A DNA stretch of 32,207 nucleotides from Acidiparvus fluvialis (GCA_041263285.1 JBFSVS010000010.1:1-32207), one strand, 5' to 3'; shown: positions 1-7,227, numbered from the stretch's first letter. Translations and numbers: made by a program. The notes: a model not told the origin generated them from the sequence alone.

Positions 1-306
1 AAACAGTTGGTAGTTCCACAAGACTGGATCGGTAAGGTTCTCAATATTCACCCAAGCTTGCTTCCTCTCTTTGGGGGCAGGGGAATGTATGGCTTGAAGG
101 TCCATGAAGCCGTAATCCAAAGCGGTGTGAATAAAACCGGCTGCACGGTTCACCTCATCGATAATGAATTGGATAGAGGAAAAATCCTAGACTATAGCAT
201 TGTCGATGTGGATGATTCTGATACTGCGGAGACATTACAAAAAAAAGTTTATAATCTAGAATTAGATCTTTATCCTCGCGTCCTTAAACGTTTCCTATTG
301 TCTTAA
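1..306 (+). CDS. purN: Phosphoribosylglycinamide formyltransferase, C-terminal part (cut by window edge)
   Basis: The reading frame is open from base 1 and ends at TAA 304-306, so only about the last 101 residues are present. PurN transfers a formyl group from 10-formyltetrahydrofolate to GAR in step 3 of purine synthesis, in the cytosol. The visible part has the family signature N-I-H-P-S-L-L-P around residues 15-22 of the fragment, whose His is catalytic in PurN. It then has a G-x-H-x-A segment, the G-C-T-V-H motif and the D-x-G-x-I-L segment that line the active site and folate pocket. The ending, with a Leu/Tyr-rich helix, is normal for the family. tsaE starts 4 nt downstream, suggesting co-transcription. 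Another purine gene, purE, lies about 14 kb away on the other strand, so the pathway genes are dispersed. Confidence 0.93.
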   Translation, partial: KQLVVPQDWIGKVLNIHPSLLPLFGGRGMYGLKVHEAVIQSGVNKTGCTVHLIDNELDRGKILDYSIVDVDDSDTAETLQKKVYNLELDLYPRVLKRFLLS

Positions 307-310
307 ATTC

Positions 311-730
311 ATGTCCATACTCTTGATGCCTTCACCTCAATCAACCATAGAGTTTGGTATACGCTGTGCAAAAGAGTCGACTCTAGCCCCTTATAGAACT
401 TGGTTACTTAATGGACCTTTGGGATCCGGTAAAACTACCTGGGTTCGGGGTTTTCTTGAAGGTTTAGGTGGCGATCCTAATGACGTTGCATCGCCAACCT
501 ATGCCATTTTGCATCGATATAATCTTCCTAATTCATGTTCCTTATACCACTTAGATCTCTACCGCTTGACACCAAACGAGGTGATGGACTTAGGCCTTCA
601 TGAATTGCTATCTCCCAATGACTATCTAGTGATTGAATGGGCTGAGGTAGCGGGTTCTCTCTGGCCAAAAGAATCTCAAATCCTCACTTTTGAATATAAA
701 GGGGATCAGCGTTCCATAATTCATGGTTAG
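311..730 (+). CDS. tsaE: tRNA threonylcarbamoyladenosine biosynthesis ATPase TsaE
   Basis: TsaE is the small P-loop ATPase that works with TsaB, TsaC and TsaD to make t6A at position 37 of ANN-decoding tRNAs. This protein has 139 residues, close to the family norm. The Walker A motif G-P-L-G-S-G-K-T is at about residues 35-42. It is followed by the S-P-T-Y switch region (about 61-64), Y-H-L-D-L-Y-R (about 77-83) and E-W-A-E (about 109-112), all typical of TsaE. The start ATG lies 4 nt after the purN stop. No strong Shine-Dalgarno is visible, so translation may depend on coupling; a second Met at codon 6 is possible. TsaB, TsaC and TsaD are not in the window. Confidence 0.93.
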   Translation: MSILLMPSPQSTIEFGIRCAKESTLAPYRTWLLNGPLGSGKTTWVRGFLEGLGGDPNDVASPTYAILHRYNLPNSCSLYHLDLYRLTPNEVMDLGLHELLSPNDYLVIEWAEVAGSLWPKESQILTFEYKGDQRSIIHG

Positions 731-803
731 CGCAATAAAAATTCACATTGGTGGTTATTCAAAAGACCTGTATATTCGAGGTTAAACAGATACCCTTAAA
801 ACT

Positions 804-1304
804 ATGAAACGCGACAAGTATGGACCCGGTGAAGTTATTGCCTTAGATCGCAACTATTTTCCTATGCAAGAATTCACACGACGAAAAGCCATTTGTGCTG
901 TGGTCACAGGTCGGGCCCACATCTTAAATCCCTCAAACTTTGAAAAACGATTTTCCCTCGATGGTGCGATCGAATTGATCGTATTTCCATCCGCTGTTGC
1001 CTGCAACGAGAGTAAGTTACTGATGGGTCGTCTCGAACGTCGTGTCTTAAAGCGCGACCGACATGTCTGCCAATACGAGGGTTGTTCCAATAAAGCGACT
1101 ACGGTTGACCATGTCATCCCGTCCTGCCAAGGAGGTCAGACCACTTGGCAAAATTTAGTGGGATGTTGCTTGACTTGTAACCAAAAAAAAGGCGGGCGAA
1201 CACCCGATCAAGCTTTGATGAAATTAAAAACCATCCCCAAGGGTCCCAGAGCGCACCTGTTCGAGCGATTTCAGCAACTCGTGAGTCGTTCAACGGCTGC
1301 CTAG
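804..1304 (+). CDS. HNH endonuclease family protein
   Basis: This 166-residue protein has a C-terminal HNH zinc-finger nuclease fold. C-Q-Y-E-G-C at about residues 90-95 is followed by D-H-V-I-P with the catalytic His (about 103-107), then G-G-x-T-T-W-x-N-L and C-L-T-C-N-x-K-K-G (about 125-133). The two Cys pairs should bind a structural zinc. The N-terminal part (A-L-D-R-N-Y, about 14-19, then a basic R-R-K-A segment) resembles a widespread family of small stand-alone HNH proteins, found in many phyla, whose role is unknown. It is not visibly part of an intron, prophage or restriction locus: the neighbours are tsaE and pepA. It could be a repair or DNA-processing nuclease; the substrate cannot be read from the sequence. 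No clear Shine-Dalgarno precedes the ATG. Confidence 0.85.
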   Translation: MKRDKYGPGEVIALDRNYFPMQEFTRRKAICAVVTGRAHILNPSNFEKRFSLDGAIELIVFPSAVACNESKLLMGRLERRVLKRDRHVCQYEGCSNKATTVDHVIPSCQGGQTTWQNLVGCCLTCNQKKGGRTPDQALMKLKTIPKGPRAHLFERFQQLVSRSTAA

Positions 1305-1340
1305 AGATATCTGGGGTTAAACTAATTAAATGGAGACTTT

Positions 1341-2798
1341 ATGACCGCTATTTCTATTCGTAAAACGAGCATAGACACTTTTAAGGGTGATTGCCTTGTA
1401 GTTCCGATGGTACAAAACTCATCGACAAATAACCTCCATCCAGAAATCAAGAAACTCTCTAAGATCGCTTTTGATAAGGAAGGATTTAAAGCGGAACTCA
1501 AGGAATCAATTTTAATGATGACCTCTGGTTTATCATTTCGATGGGTCATGTTCGTAGGAGTAGGCGATAAAAAGTCTTTAACCTCAGATCGAATCCGTAA
1601 GTCTTTAGGTACAGCAAGTCGTACTCTTTTAAAAAGAAACTTTAAGAGCCTTGCCCTACAGCATAATCTCGAATCCACCGAATTATCCCTAGCTATTGCT
1701 GCACTCGAAGGCCTTATGCTAGGCAATTATGATTTTGTTCTATATAAAACTAAACAGAAGAAAGGGAAGTCATTCGAAAGTATTGAGTATTTTTCCAATC
1801 ATAGTCTGCCCGGCTTCGAAAAAGCCCTAAAAGGAATCAGTGTTGGAATTGAAGCTTGCCATCGTGTGCGTGATCTAGGTTCCATGCCTCCTTGCGATCT
1901 TTATCCAGAATCTTACGCTCGTTTAGTCAAGAATGAAGCCACTAAGGCAGGAGTAAAATGTGAGATTTGGAATCCTGAATATCTTAAAAAACATGCTTTT
2001 CATTCAGTCTTGGGTGTAGGACAAGGAAGCATAAAAACCCCCCGGGTTGTGAAACTAGAATATAAACCTAAGAAATGGACTAAGCACGTCGTTCTAGTTG
2101 GAAAAGGGGTTTGTTTCGATTCAGGCGGCCTTTCCCTGAAAGATGCCTCAAGTATGGAAACCATGAAGGACGATATGATTGGCTCGGCGATCGTATTTAC
2201 CACTTTGGTTGCCGCCTCGCGCTTAAAATCAGACGTATGGATCACGGGCTTAATGGGTTTAGTGGAGAACATGCCCGACGGAAACAGTTATAAGCCCGGT
2301 GACGTTCTTAGGAGTCGTAGTGGTAAGACCATTGAAGTCCTCAACACGGATGCTGAAGGTCGGTTGGTCTTAGCCGATCTTTTAGATTACGCATCTGATC
2401 TCAAGCCGGATCATATCATCGACATGGCAACGCTGACCGGTGCTGCACTCGTAGCAGTGGGGGATGGGGTCAACGCTATCATGGGCAATGATCAAAAATT
2501 AGTTAATGCGCTCATTGACTCTGGCTCGACCTGCGGCGAAATGATTTGGCAACTTCCTCTTGTGGATGACTACCGAGAATTGATCGCAAGCCCACTCGCT
2601 GATGTCAAAAATATTACAGGTACTCGCTGGGGTGGGACCATCACCGCGGGGCTGTTTCTTCAAGAATTTGTCCGGCATTCATCCTGGGCCCACATTGATT
2701 TAGCAGGGTGTTGGTCTAGTCGTGAAAGAGATTATCGCCCGTATGGCCCAACGGGTGAAGGCCCACGTTTCTTGCTCGATTGGCTGTTTAATCTATGA
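1341..2798 (+). CDS. pepA: Leucyl aminopeptidase (M17 family)
   Basis: This is a cytosolic di-metal exopeptidase that removes N-terminal residues, with leucine preferred, during peptide turnover. The 485 residues match the family's usual 480-500. The N-terminal half (about 1-170) is the variable macro-like domain. The catalytic domain has G-K-G-V-C-F-D-S-G-G at about 254-263, holding the metal-binding and catalytic Lys/Asp, M-K-x-D-M at about 274-278, and the hallmark N-T-D-A-E-G-R-L at about 335-342, with the Asp/Glu ligands and the transition-state Arg. A GGAG Shine-Dalgarno at 1332-1335 lies 5 nt before the ATG and fixes the start. In some bacteria PepA also binds DNA in Xer recombination and carAB control; nothing here tests that. 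Confidence 0.96.
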   Translation: MTAISIRKTSIDTFKGDCLVVPMVQNSSTNNLHPEIKKLSKIAFDKEGFKAELKESILMMTSGLSFRWVMFVGVGDKKSLTSDRIRKSLGTASRTLLKRNFKSLALQHNLESTELSLAIAALEGLMLGNYDFVLYKTKQKKGKSFESIEYFSNHSLPGFEKALKGISVGIEACHRVRDLGSMPPCDLYPESYARLVKNEATKAGVKCEIWNPEYLKKHAFHSVLGVGQGSIKTPRVVKLEYKPKKWTKHVVLVGKGVCFDSGGLSLKDASSMETMKDDMIGSAIVFTTLVAASRLKSDVWITGLMGLVENMPDGNSYKPGDVLRSRSGKTIEVLNTDAEGRLVLADLLDYASDLKPDHIIDMATLTGAALVAVGDGVNAIMGNDQKLVNALIDSGSTCGEMIWQLPLVDDYRELIASPLADVKNITGTRWGGTITAGLFLQEFVRHSSWAHIDLAGCWSSRERDYRPYGPTGEGPRFLLDWLFNL

Positions 2799-2847
2799 GA
2801 AACCCCCCTTCCGAGCGGCTCAATTGATGTTATTTCTAACTTTAATC

Positions 2848-2876
2848 TTGACGATTACCGGTCTTGGGAGTTAATT
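2848..2876 (+). promoter_or_regulatory. Candidate sigma-70 promoter for the HU/IHF gene
   Basis: TTGACG (2848-2853, 5 of 6 matches to the -35 consensus) is followed by a 17-nt spacer and TTAATT (2871-2876, a weak -10). It lies in the 138-nt gap between pepA and the HU/IHF gene, about 60 nt before the start codon. The -35 and spacing are good and the -10 is poor, so this is a candidate only. Confidence 0.33.
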
Positions 2877-2936
2877 AGAGTCAAACAGCCCGACCCTTTA
2901 CTTCTTCCCCACAGTACCGACTGAAAGTTGCTTGAT

Positions 2937-3233
2937 ATGTTTGATAACGTCACTACGATTACTAAAGCCGATTTATGTAAGCATTTAATGGATAAGCTTC
3001 CCGTCGCTAAAGAAGAGGCAGAAATTCTTTTAAATGCATTTCTTCAGACCATTGTCGACTCTCTAAAAAAAGGAGATGGAGTTGAACTTCGGGGCTTCGG
3101 AAGTTTTCGCCTACGTGACCGAAAAGCTCGACAGGGACGAAATCCCAGAAGTGGAGAAACGATTCAAGTTCCTCCCAAACGTGTGGTCTACTTCAAGTTA
3201 GGAAAAGAACTTCGAAGTAGGTTGATTGACTGA
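2937..3233 (+). CDS. HU/IHF-family DNA-binding protein
   Basis: This small histone-like protein of 98 residues bends and compacts DNA as a dimer. The N-terminal helices start with T-K-A-D-L. The family signature is G-F-G-S-F-x-x-R followed by the DNA-intercalating arm G-R-N-P-R-S-G-E-T-I (about residues 65-74) and a V-V-Y-F-K-L-G-K-E-L ending. The Pro at the arm tip is the residue that kinks DNA in IHF and HU. The arm sequence leans towards IHF, but a homodimeric HU cannot be excluded. The ATG at 2937 is preferred over an in-frame TTG at 2928, because the homologous N-terminus is short and neither has a clear Shine-Dalgarno. Its stop is 4 nt from the stop of the ferredoxin gene on the other strand. 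Confidence 0.93.
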   Translation: MFDNVTTITKADLCKHLMDKLPVAKEEAEILLNAFLQTIVDSLKKGDGVELRGFGSFRLRDRKARQGRNPRSGETIQVPPKRVVYFKLGKELRSRLID

Positions 3234-3237
3234 TTTT

Positions 3238-3528
3238 TTACCAATAGGGCGTACTGATCTTCAAATGGGAGGTTTCCCCGTCGACGTGTACTTGGCAAGC
3301 TAGTCGGGTATTTTCGGGACATTTGAGTTGTATAAGCTTAGATTCTTCAAGTTCTGAGGGGGCCGGTAATTGGTTTTGGCCTTCGTGGATGGTAACGATG
3401 CATTTTCCGCAAATTGCTCGACCTCTGCAACTTGATGATAGAGGAATAGCATGGTTAATACATAGGTCTAAAAGGGTTCCCGAACCCGAGAGTGTATGCT
3501 CGCCCTTTGATAGGACTGCCTGGATCAT
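3238..3528 (-). CDS. 2Fe-2S ferredoxin
   Basis: This 96-residue plant/adrenodoxin-type ferredoxin is a one-electron carrier. The cluster ligands are Cys34, Cys40, Cys43 and Cys78, in the spacing C-x5-C-x2-C-x34-C, with the typical S-C-R-G start of the binding loop and R-L-A-C-Q around the fourth ligand. There is no signal peptide, so it is cytosolic. It starts 2 nt after the stop of the upstream exported-protein gene, so the two are probably co-transcribed, but no obvious redox partner or reductase is adjacent. It could serve Fe-S cluster assembly or an oxygenase encoded elsewhere; the sequence does not decide. Confidence 0.9.
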   Translation of the reverse strand: MIQAVLSKGEHTLSGSGTLLDLCINHAIPLSSSCRGRAICGKCIVTIHEGQNQLPAPSELEESKLIQLKCPENTRLACQVHVDGETSHLKISTPYW

Positions 3529-3530
3529 GC

Positions 3531-3968
3531 CTAGCGTTTTCTGAGAGTAGCTTTGATATTTGAGGGATTATCTGCGGGAGCAGGTGTTGAGTAGTTTCCG
3601 TAAAGAATGGCTTCGAAAGATTGGCTGAAGACGGGCACGACGATACCTTGGTCATCAGGCAGAACGACATCAGAAGAACTAGGGCCAAAGGCATCGTTAG
3701 GACTAGCAATAGTGAATCGATGCACTGTGGGCTCTAGGCCGGTGATGATTAACGTATCACCCCCTTTACCCGATTGGTCTACTTTAATTCTTACCCCGTC
3801 GATATTGAGGTCGATAGGCCCCTTTATCTTTTTTGAGAATTGAAGTACCAAGGTTCCGGGAGGTAGGATCTCTTGTTTGGAAAATTGTGGGCTGATCTTG
3901 GACGAGCAGTTCAAGTGAAATACTAATAAAAGCAAAACAAAAACACCCTTTAGGATCATTGGTCGCAT
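3531..3968 (-). CDS. Exported protein, possible lipoprotein, function unknown
   Basis: I do not recognise this 145-residue protein. An AGGAG Shine-Dalgarno 5 nt before the ATG at 3968 selects that start over an ATG 24 nt upstream. Residues 5-19 form a very hydrophobic helix after an Arg/Lys N-region, ending in H-L-N-C-S-S with Cys21. This looks like a signal sequence. The Cys suggests lipidation, but the -3 position is His, so the lipobox is not canonical. The mature part is predicted to be all beta: it contains N-I-D-G-V, G-L-E-P-T-V-H-R-F-T-I-A-S and a Pro-rich tail, with a loose PEGA-like feel. Its partner in the operon is a cytosolic ferredoxin, which gives no clear functional hint. Confidence 0.7.
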   Translation of the reverse strand: MRPMILKGVFVLLLLVFHLNCSSKISPQFSKQEILPPGTLVLQFSKKIKGPIDLNIDGVRIKVDQSGKGGDTLIITGLEPTVHRFTIASPNDAFGPSSSDVVLPDDQGIVVPVFSQSFEAILYGNYSTPAPADNPSNIKATLRKR

Positions 3969-4023
3969 TTGGGCTCCTAAGACGTGATGCAAAGGGGATG
4001 AGGATGAAAAAGAGGATAAGATA

Positions 4024-4029
4024 ATTATA
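4024..4029 (-). promoter_or_regulatory. Perfect -10 hexamer, candidate promoter of the exported-protein/ferredoxin pair
   Basis: Read on the minus strand this is TATAAT, a perfect -10 match, in the 81-nt divergent gap before the cyclophilin gene. Initiation about 7 nt downstream would give a leader of roughly 50 nt before the ATG at 3968. No good -35 hexamer is visible at 16-18 nt, which lowers confidence. Confidence 0.35.
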
Positions 4030-4049
4030 GAAGTTAAAGGGGGGTAATC

Positions 4050-4523
4050 ATGTCGTTTATCTTATTAAAAACATCCCGAGGGAGCATCAATCTTGAGCTT
4101 TTTGAGGCTGAAGCGCCGTTAACAACCGCAAACTTCAAAAAGCTTGTTTTAGAGGGTTTTTACAACGGGCTCTCTTTCCACCGAGTGATCCGGGATTTTG
4201 TGATTCAAGGAGGATGTCCCAATACCCGCGAAGGAGCCACGGGTATGGCAGGAACGGGCGGTCCAGGCTGGAAAATAAAATGTGAAACCCAAAACAATCC
4301 CCATCGTCACGAAAAAGGGGCCCTCTCAATGGCTCACGCAGGTAAGGATACGGGGGGGAGTCAGTTTTTTATCGTCAATGGTCCCTCGTCGAATGTAAGT
4401 CATTTAGATGGCGTTCATACTGTTTTTGGTCGCTGTGTGAGCCAATCCGATATCGACGTAGTGATGAGCATTAACCAGGGGGATCGTATTCTTGAGGCTC
4501 AGGTTATTGATCCAGCTAAGTAG
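4050..4523 (+). CDS. Peptidyl-prolyl cis-trans isomerase, cyclophilin type
   Basis: This 157-residue single-domain cyclophilin catalyses cis-trans isomerisation of X-Pro bonds. The active-site signatures are F-H-R-V-I with the catalytic Arg (about residues 47-51), F-V-I-Q-G-G (about 54-59), G-S-Q-F-F-I (about 106-111) and H-L-D-G-V-H-T-V-F-G (about 122-131). The last has His where human cyclophilin A has Trp121, as in many bacterial members with low cyclosporin affinity. There is no signal peptide, so it is a cytosolic PpiB-like enzyme. A run of G (GGGGGG) ends about 4 nt before the ATG and serves as the ribosome-binding site. Its TAG stop overlaps the Shine-Dalgarno of the following metG, so the two are translationally close. 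Confidence 0.94.
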   Translation: MSFILLKTSRGSINLELFEAEAPLTTANFKKLVLEGFYNGLSFHRVIRDFVIQGGCPNTREGATGMAGTGGPGWKIKCETQNNPHRHEKGALSMAHAGKDTGGSQFFIVNGPSSNVSHLDGVHTVFGRCVSQSDIDVVMSINQGDRILEAQVIDPAK

Positions 4524-4534
4524 GAGTTTCTCTG
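4522..4534 (+). promoter_or_regulatory. Shine-Dalgarno and CTG start of metG
   Basis: AGGAG (4522-4526), spacer TTTCT, then CTG (4532-4534). The Shine-Dalgarno overlaps the TAG stop of the cyclophilin gene (4521-4523), which suggests termination-coupled reinitiation. The absence of ATG, GTG or TTG in this frame between the stop at 4517 and the conserved HIGH region makes the CTG the best candidate. Confidence 0.75.
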
Positions 4535-6049
4535 AGTCAAAAATTCTTTATTACCACACCTATTTATTACATTAACGATAAGCCCCATATAGGCCATGCT
4601 TACACGACGGTATTAGCCGACGTCATATCAAAATACCGATCGTTAATGGGCGACGAAGTCTTTTTTTTAACCGGGACCGATGAGCATGGACAAAAATGTG
4701 AAAAATCAGCTAAAAGTAGAGGTCTAACCCCCCAAGCTTTAGCAGATGAGATGGTAATAAATTATCAAGATCTCTGGGCAAAACTCGGTATCACATACTC
4801 AAGATTTATACGAACAACCGACAAAGACCATGTCACGAACGTTCAGACTCTTTTCCAAAAACTTATTGATCAAGGAGACATCTACAAAGCTTCTTATGAG
4901 GGTATGTATTCAATATCCGAAGAGGCATTTGTTCCTTCATCTCAGTTGAAGGAGATGGAAGAGCAAGGACTTGCCAGTGATCTTGTGCACCTGAAAGAAG
5001 ATACATATTTCTTTAAGTTATCTTCTTATCAACAGCGTCTATTGGACTTTTATGAGTCCCATCCCCGCTTTGTTACTCCTGAGTTCAGATTCAACGAAGT
5101 AAAAAGTTTTGTTAAAGGGGGTCTCCAAGATCTCAGTTTGAGTCGAAATACTGTTAAGTGGGGGATTCCTGTCCCACAAGATCCTGAACACGTCGTTTAT
5201 GTTTGGTTTGATGCACTTTTAAATTATCTTACAGGGGCCCAGTCCCATTTCCCCCCTGATCTCCAAATCGTTGGGAAAGATATTCTTCGATTCCATGCCG
5301 TTTACTGGCCCGCCTTTCTTATGGCTCTAAATCTTCCATTACCGAAAGAAATCCTTGCTCATGGATGGTGGCTCATGAATGATTCCAAAATGAGTAAGTC
5401 CAAGGGAAATATCGTGACTCCCGATCGATTACTCATCTATGGATCTGAACCCCTGAGATACTTTTTTGTCAGGGATATGCAAGTAGGCAATGATCGTGCT
5501 TTTACGGACGATGCCTTCATTGACCGTCTTAATGCTGATCTTGCAAATGGTTTAGGCAATCTTTTATCTCGCTCTCTTACAATGGTTCAGAAATATCTAG
5601 GATCTCGTCTTCCAGTCCCTAGATTACCCATAAGCGATAAAGAAACTTTCGAATTGCATCAGACCGCCGAAAAGAAACTACATGATGCTCTCTCTGGGAT
5701 TCGGTCAAATAATATACACACAGCCCTTGAGACCTGGTGGCAACTGCTCAGAATCGCTGATAGCTTCATTGCAGAAAAAAAACCTTGGGTTTTGGCAAAA
5801 GACGAAAGCAAATCTTTAGAAGTCAATGATTGTCTCTATACTCTCGTGCAAATACTCAGAGCAACAGCCGTTTTAATTCATCCGATCATGCCTCAAATGT
5901 CCCTCTCTATTCTTAGGCAAATGGGTTATCAAGACCCCCTCGGTCAAATTAATCTGATAGATCTCGATTTAAATGCAGAGCTTCCAATTACACTCGCTAC
6001 TTTTAGCCCCTTATTTCAAAGAATCGAGAAATCCAAGGAGAGTATATGA
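4532..6049 (+). CDS. metG: Methionyl-tRNA synthetase, catalytic subunit, CTG start
   Basis: This class I synthetase charges tRNA-Met. The first ATG in frame (4646) would remove the N-terminal strand and the HIGH motif, so it cannot be the start. Upstream, an in-frame TAA lies at 4517. The only plausible start between them is CTG at 4532, exactly 5 nt after AGGAG (4522-4526). That gives 505 residues with the normal beginning: F-F-I-T-T-P-I-Y-Y-I-N, then H-I-G-H at 19-22. The KMSKS loop K-M-S-K-S-K-G is at about 286-292. The connective region that holds zinc-binding Cys in many MetRS has none here (Y-S-I-S-E-E-A-F), as in the Bacillus type. There is no C-terminal tRNA-binding domain; the next gene, overlapping by ATGA, encodes it. 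Confidence 0.94.
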   Translation: MSQKFFITTPIYYINDKPHIGHAYTTVLADVISKYRSLMGDEVFFLTGTDEHGQKCEKSAKSRGLTPQALADEMVINYQDLWAKLGITYSRFIRTTDKDHVTNVQTLFQKLIDQGDIYKASYEGMYSISEEAFVPSSQLKEMEEQGLASDLVHLKEDTYFFKLSSYQQRLLDFYESHPRFVTPEFRFNEVKSFVKGGLQDLSLSRNTVKWGIPVPQDPEHVVYVWFDALLNYLTGAQSHFPPDLQIVGKDILRFHAVYWPAFLMALNLPLPKEILAHGWWLMNDSKMSKSKGNIVTPDRLLIYGSEPLRYFFVRDMQVGNDRAFTDDAFIDRLNADLANGLGNLLSRSLTMVQKYLGSRLPVPRLPISDKETFELHQTAEKKLHDALSGIRSNNIHTALETWWQLLRIADSFIAEKKPWVLAKDESKSLEVNDCLYTLVQILRATAVLIHPIMPQMSLSILRQMGYQDPLGQINLIDLDLNAELPITLATFSPLFQRIEKSKESI

Positions 6050-6426
6050 ACGAGTTTGAAGATCAATCTTCTGAAGCTTTTCAAGTTGAGGCCCTAAAAC
6101 CCGAAATTACTTTCGACGAGTTCGCCAAGATGGACTTGAGAGTGGGTCTCGTATTGGAGGCATCTAGAGTGCCCAAAAGTGATAAGTTACTCCAGCTTTT
6201 AGTTGATCTCGGCATGGAAAAAAGAACTATCGTGGCGGGGATTGGAAAAGCTTATGATCCAGAGAGCCTCATCAATAAAAAAATCGTTGTTATCGCCAAC
6301 CTAGCCCCAAGAAAATTAATGGGAATAGAAAGCCGAGGTATGGTGATGGCGGCTTCGGGACATAACACCTTGCCGTTTCTCATGGAAATTCCTTCTAGTG
6401 CAGAGCCTGGCTTTGTGGTTCGTTAG
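6046..6426 (+). CDS. MetRS beta-type tRNA-binding subunit (EMAPII/CsaA-like OB fold)
   Basis: This 126-residue stand-alone tRNA-binding domain is homologous to the C-terminal dimerisation/tRNA-binding region usually fused to bacterial MetRS. Key features are F-D-E-F-A-K-M-D-L-R-V-G (about 24-35), K-S-D-K-L-L-Q-L (about 44-51), the basic V-A-G-I-G-K-A-Y segment, and N-L-A-P-R-K-L-M-G-I-E-S-R-G-M (about 85-99), the classic OB-fold signature. It overlaps metG by four bases (ATGA), so expression is coupled and a two-subunit MetRS like that of Aquifex is likely. The first 22 residues are acidic and not part of the fold. A CsaA-like chaperone is the alternative reading, but the position makes the MetRS role more probable. 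Confidence 0.9.
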   Translation: MNEFEDQSSEAFQVEALKPEITFDEFAKMDLRVGLVLEASRVPKSDKLLQLLVDLGMEKRTIVAGIGKAYDPESLINKKIVVIANLAPRKLMGIESRGMVMAASGHNTLPFLMEIPSSAEPGFVVR

Positions 6427-6437
6427 AGTTTTTATTT

Positions 6438-7226
6438 ATGTCTCATGTTTCAATCTTTAGTTGGAATGTAAATGGATTCAGAAGTATTTTAAAAAAAAAT
6501 TTTATGGGTTGGCTTGAATTAAGAAACCCAGATATTCTCTGCCTACAAGAAATTCGTTCTGAATGGCATGAAATTGATCTTAGTGTTCGTCAGCTGATTG
6601 AAAATGAATATCAAGTCACCTGGCATTCATGTTTAATTAAAAAAGGTTATTCGGGTACAGCTCTATTCGTTAGAAAAGGTCTTGAAGTGATAACCCAATC
6701 GACTCTGGGCATTCCAGAGATAGATCAGGAGGGTCGTTTAATTGAGGGCTTATTGGGCAAGACCCTCTTACTATCAGGGTATTTTCCTAACGCATCAGAT
6801 TCTCTCAAGCGCCTCGACTACAAACGTGCTTTTTCGAGTCAAGTGGTTCGTAGGGTTCAGCATCATCAAGCCCTAGGCCACGATATTATCGTTGTAGGAG
6901 ACCTGAATGTGGCTCCGGAGCCCCTCGATCTCTATAATCCGGAGGCTAATACTTCTAGTCCTGGTTTTACCGACGAAGAAAGGGAGGACTTCAGGCAGTA
7001 TTTAAGCACTGGGCTTGTGGATATTCACCGTCATCTAAATCCCAGAAGCCAAGATATCTATACCTGGTGGAGTAATCGTATCGGTGCTCGAGCTCGTAAT
7101 GCTGGATGGAGAATTGATATTTTCCTTATCTCGGAATCTCTTCTAGGGCGAGTCAAAAAATCATCTATTCATGCGAATGACATGGGATCAGACCATTGCC
7201 CTATCGAACTTCAAATAGAAATCTAA
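6438..7226 (+). CDS. xth: Exodeoxyribonuclease III (AP endonuclease, ExoIII family)
   Basis: This Mg-dependent nuclease of base-excision repair cleaves 5' of abasic sites and has 3'-phosphodiesterase and 3'-5' exonuclease activity. The length of 262 is normal. It has S-W-N-V-N-G at the N-terminus (metal-binding Asn), C-L-Q-E-I-R with the metal-ligand Glu (about 36-41), V-G-D-L-N-V-A-P with catalytic Asp/Asn (about 154-161), G-W-R-I-D (about 225-229) and the terminal S-D-H-C-P-I with the catalytic His (about 253-258). The ribosome-binding site is weak. It follows the MetRS genes by 11 nt and probably shares their transcript. Its stop is 1 nt from the stop of the opposing gene. Confidence 0.95.
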   Translation: MSHVSIFSWNVNGFRSILKKNFMGWLELRNPDILCLQEIRSEWHEIDLSVRQLIENEYQVTWHSCLIKKGYSGTALFVRKGLEVITQSTLGIPEIDQEGRLIEGLLGKTLLLSGYFPNASDSLKRLDYKRAFSSQVVRRVQHHQALGHDIIVVGDLNVAPEPLDLYNPEANTSSPGFTDEEREDFRQYLSTGLVDIHRHLNPRSQDIYTWWSNRIGARARNAGWRIDIFLISESLLGRVKKSSIHANDMGSDHCPIELQIEI

Positions 7227-7227
7227 A

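Noticed and set aside
742..776. TTGGTG-17-TATATT as a promoter for the HNH gene
   Set aside because: The spacing is right but the -35 matches only three of six bases, so the support is too weak for a feature.
723..785. 20-codon ORF from an ATG overlapping the tsaE stop
   Set aside because: No Shine-Dalgarno, no recognisable motif and no similarity to TsaB, which might be expected here. Too short to support.
804..1304. HNH gene as part of a restriction, toxin or homing element
   Set aside because: No methylase, immunity gene, intron boundaries or repeats are visible around it. The neighbours are core genes.
4646..4648. ATG 4646 as metG start
   Set aside because: It would delete the first strand and the HIGH motif, which are encoded intact just upstream in the same frame.
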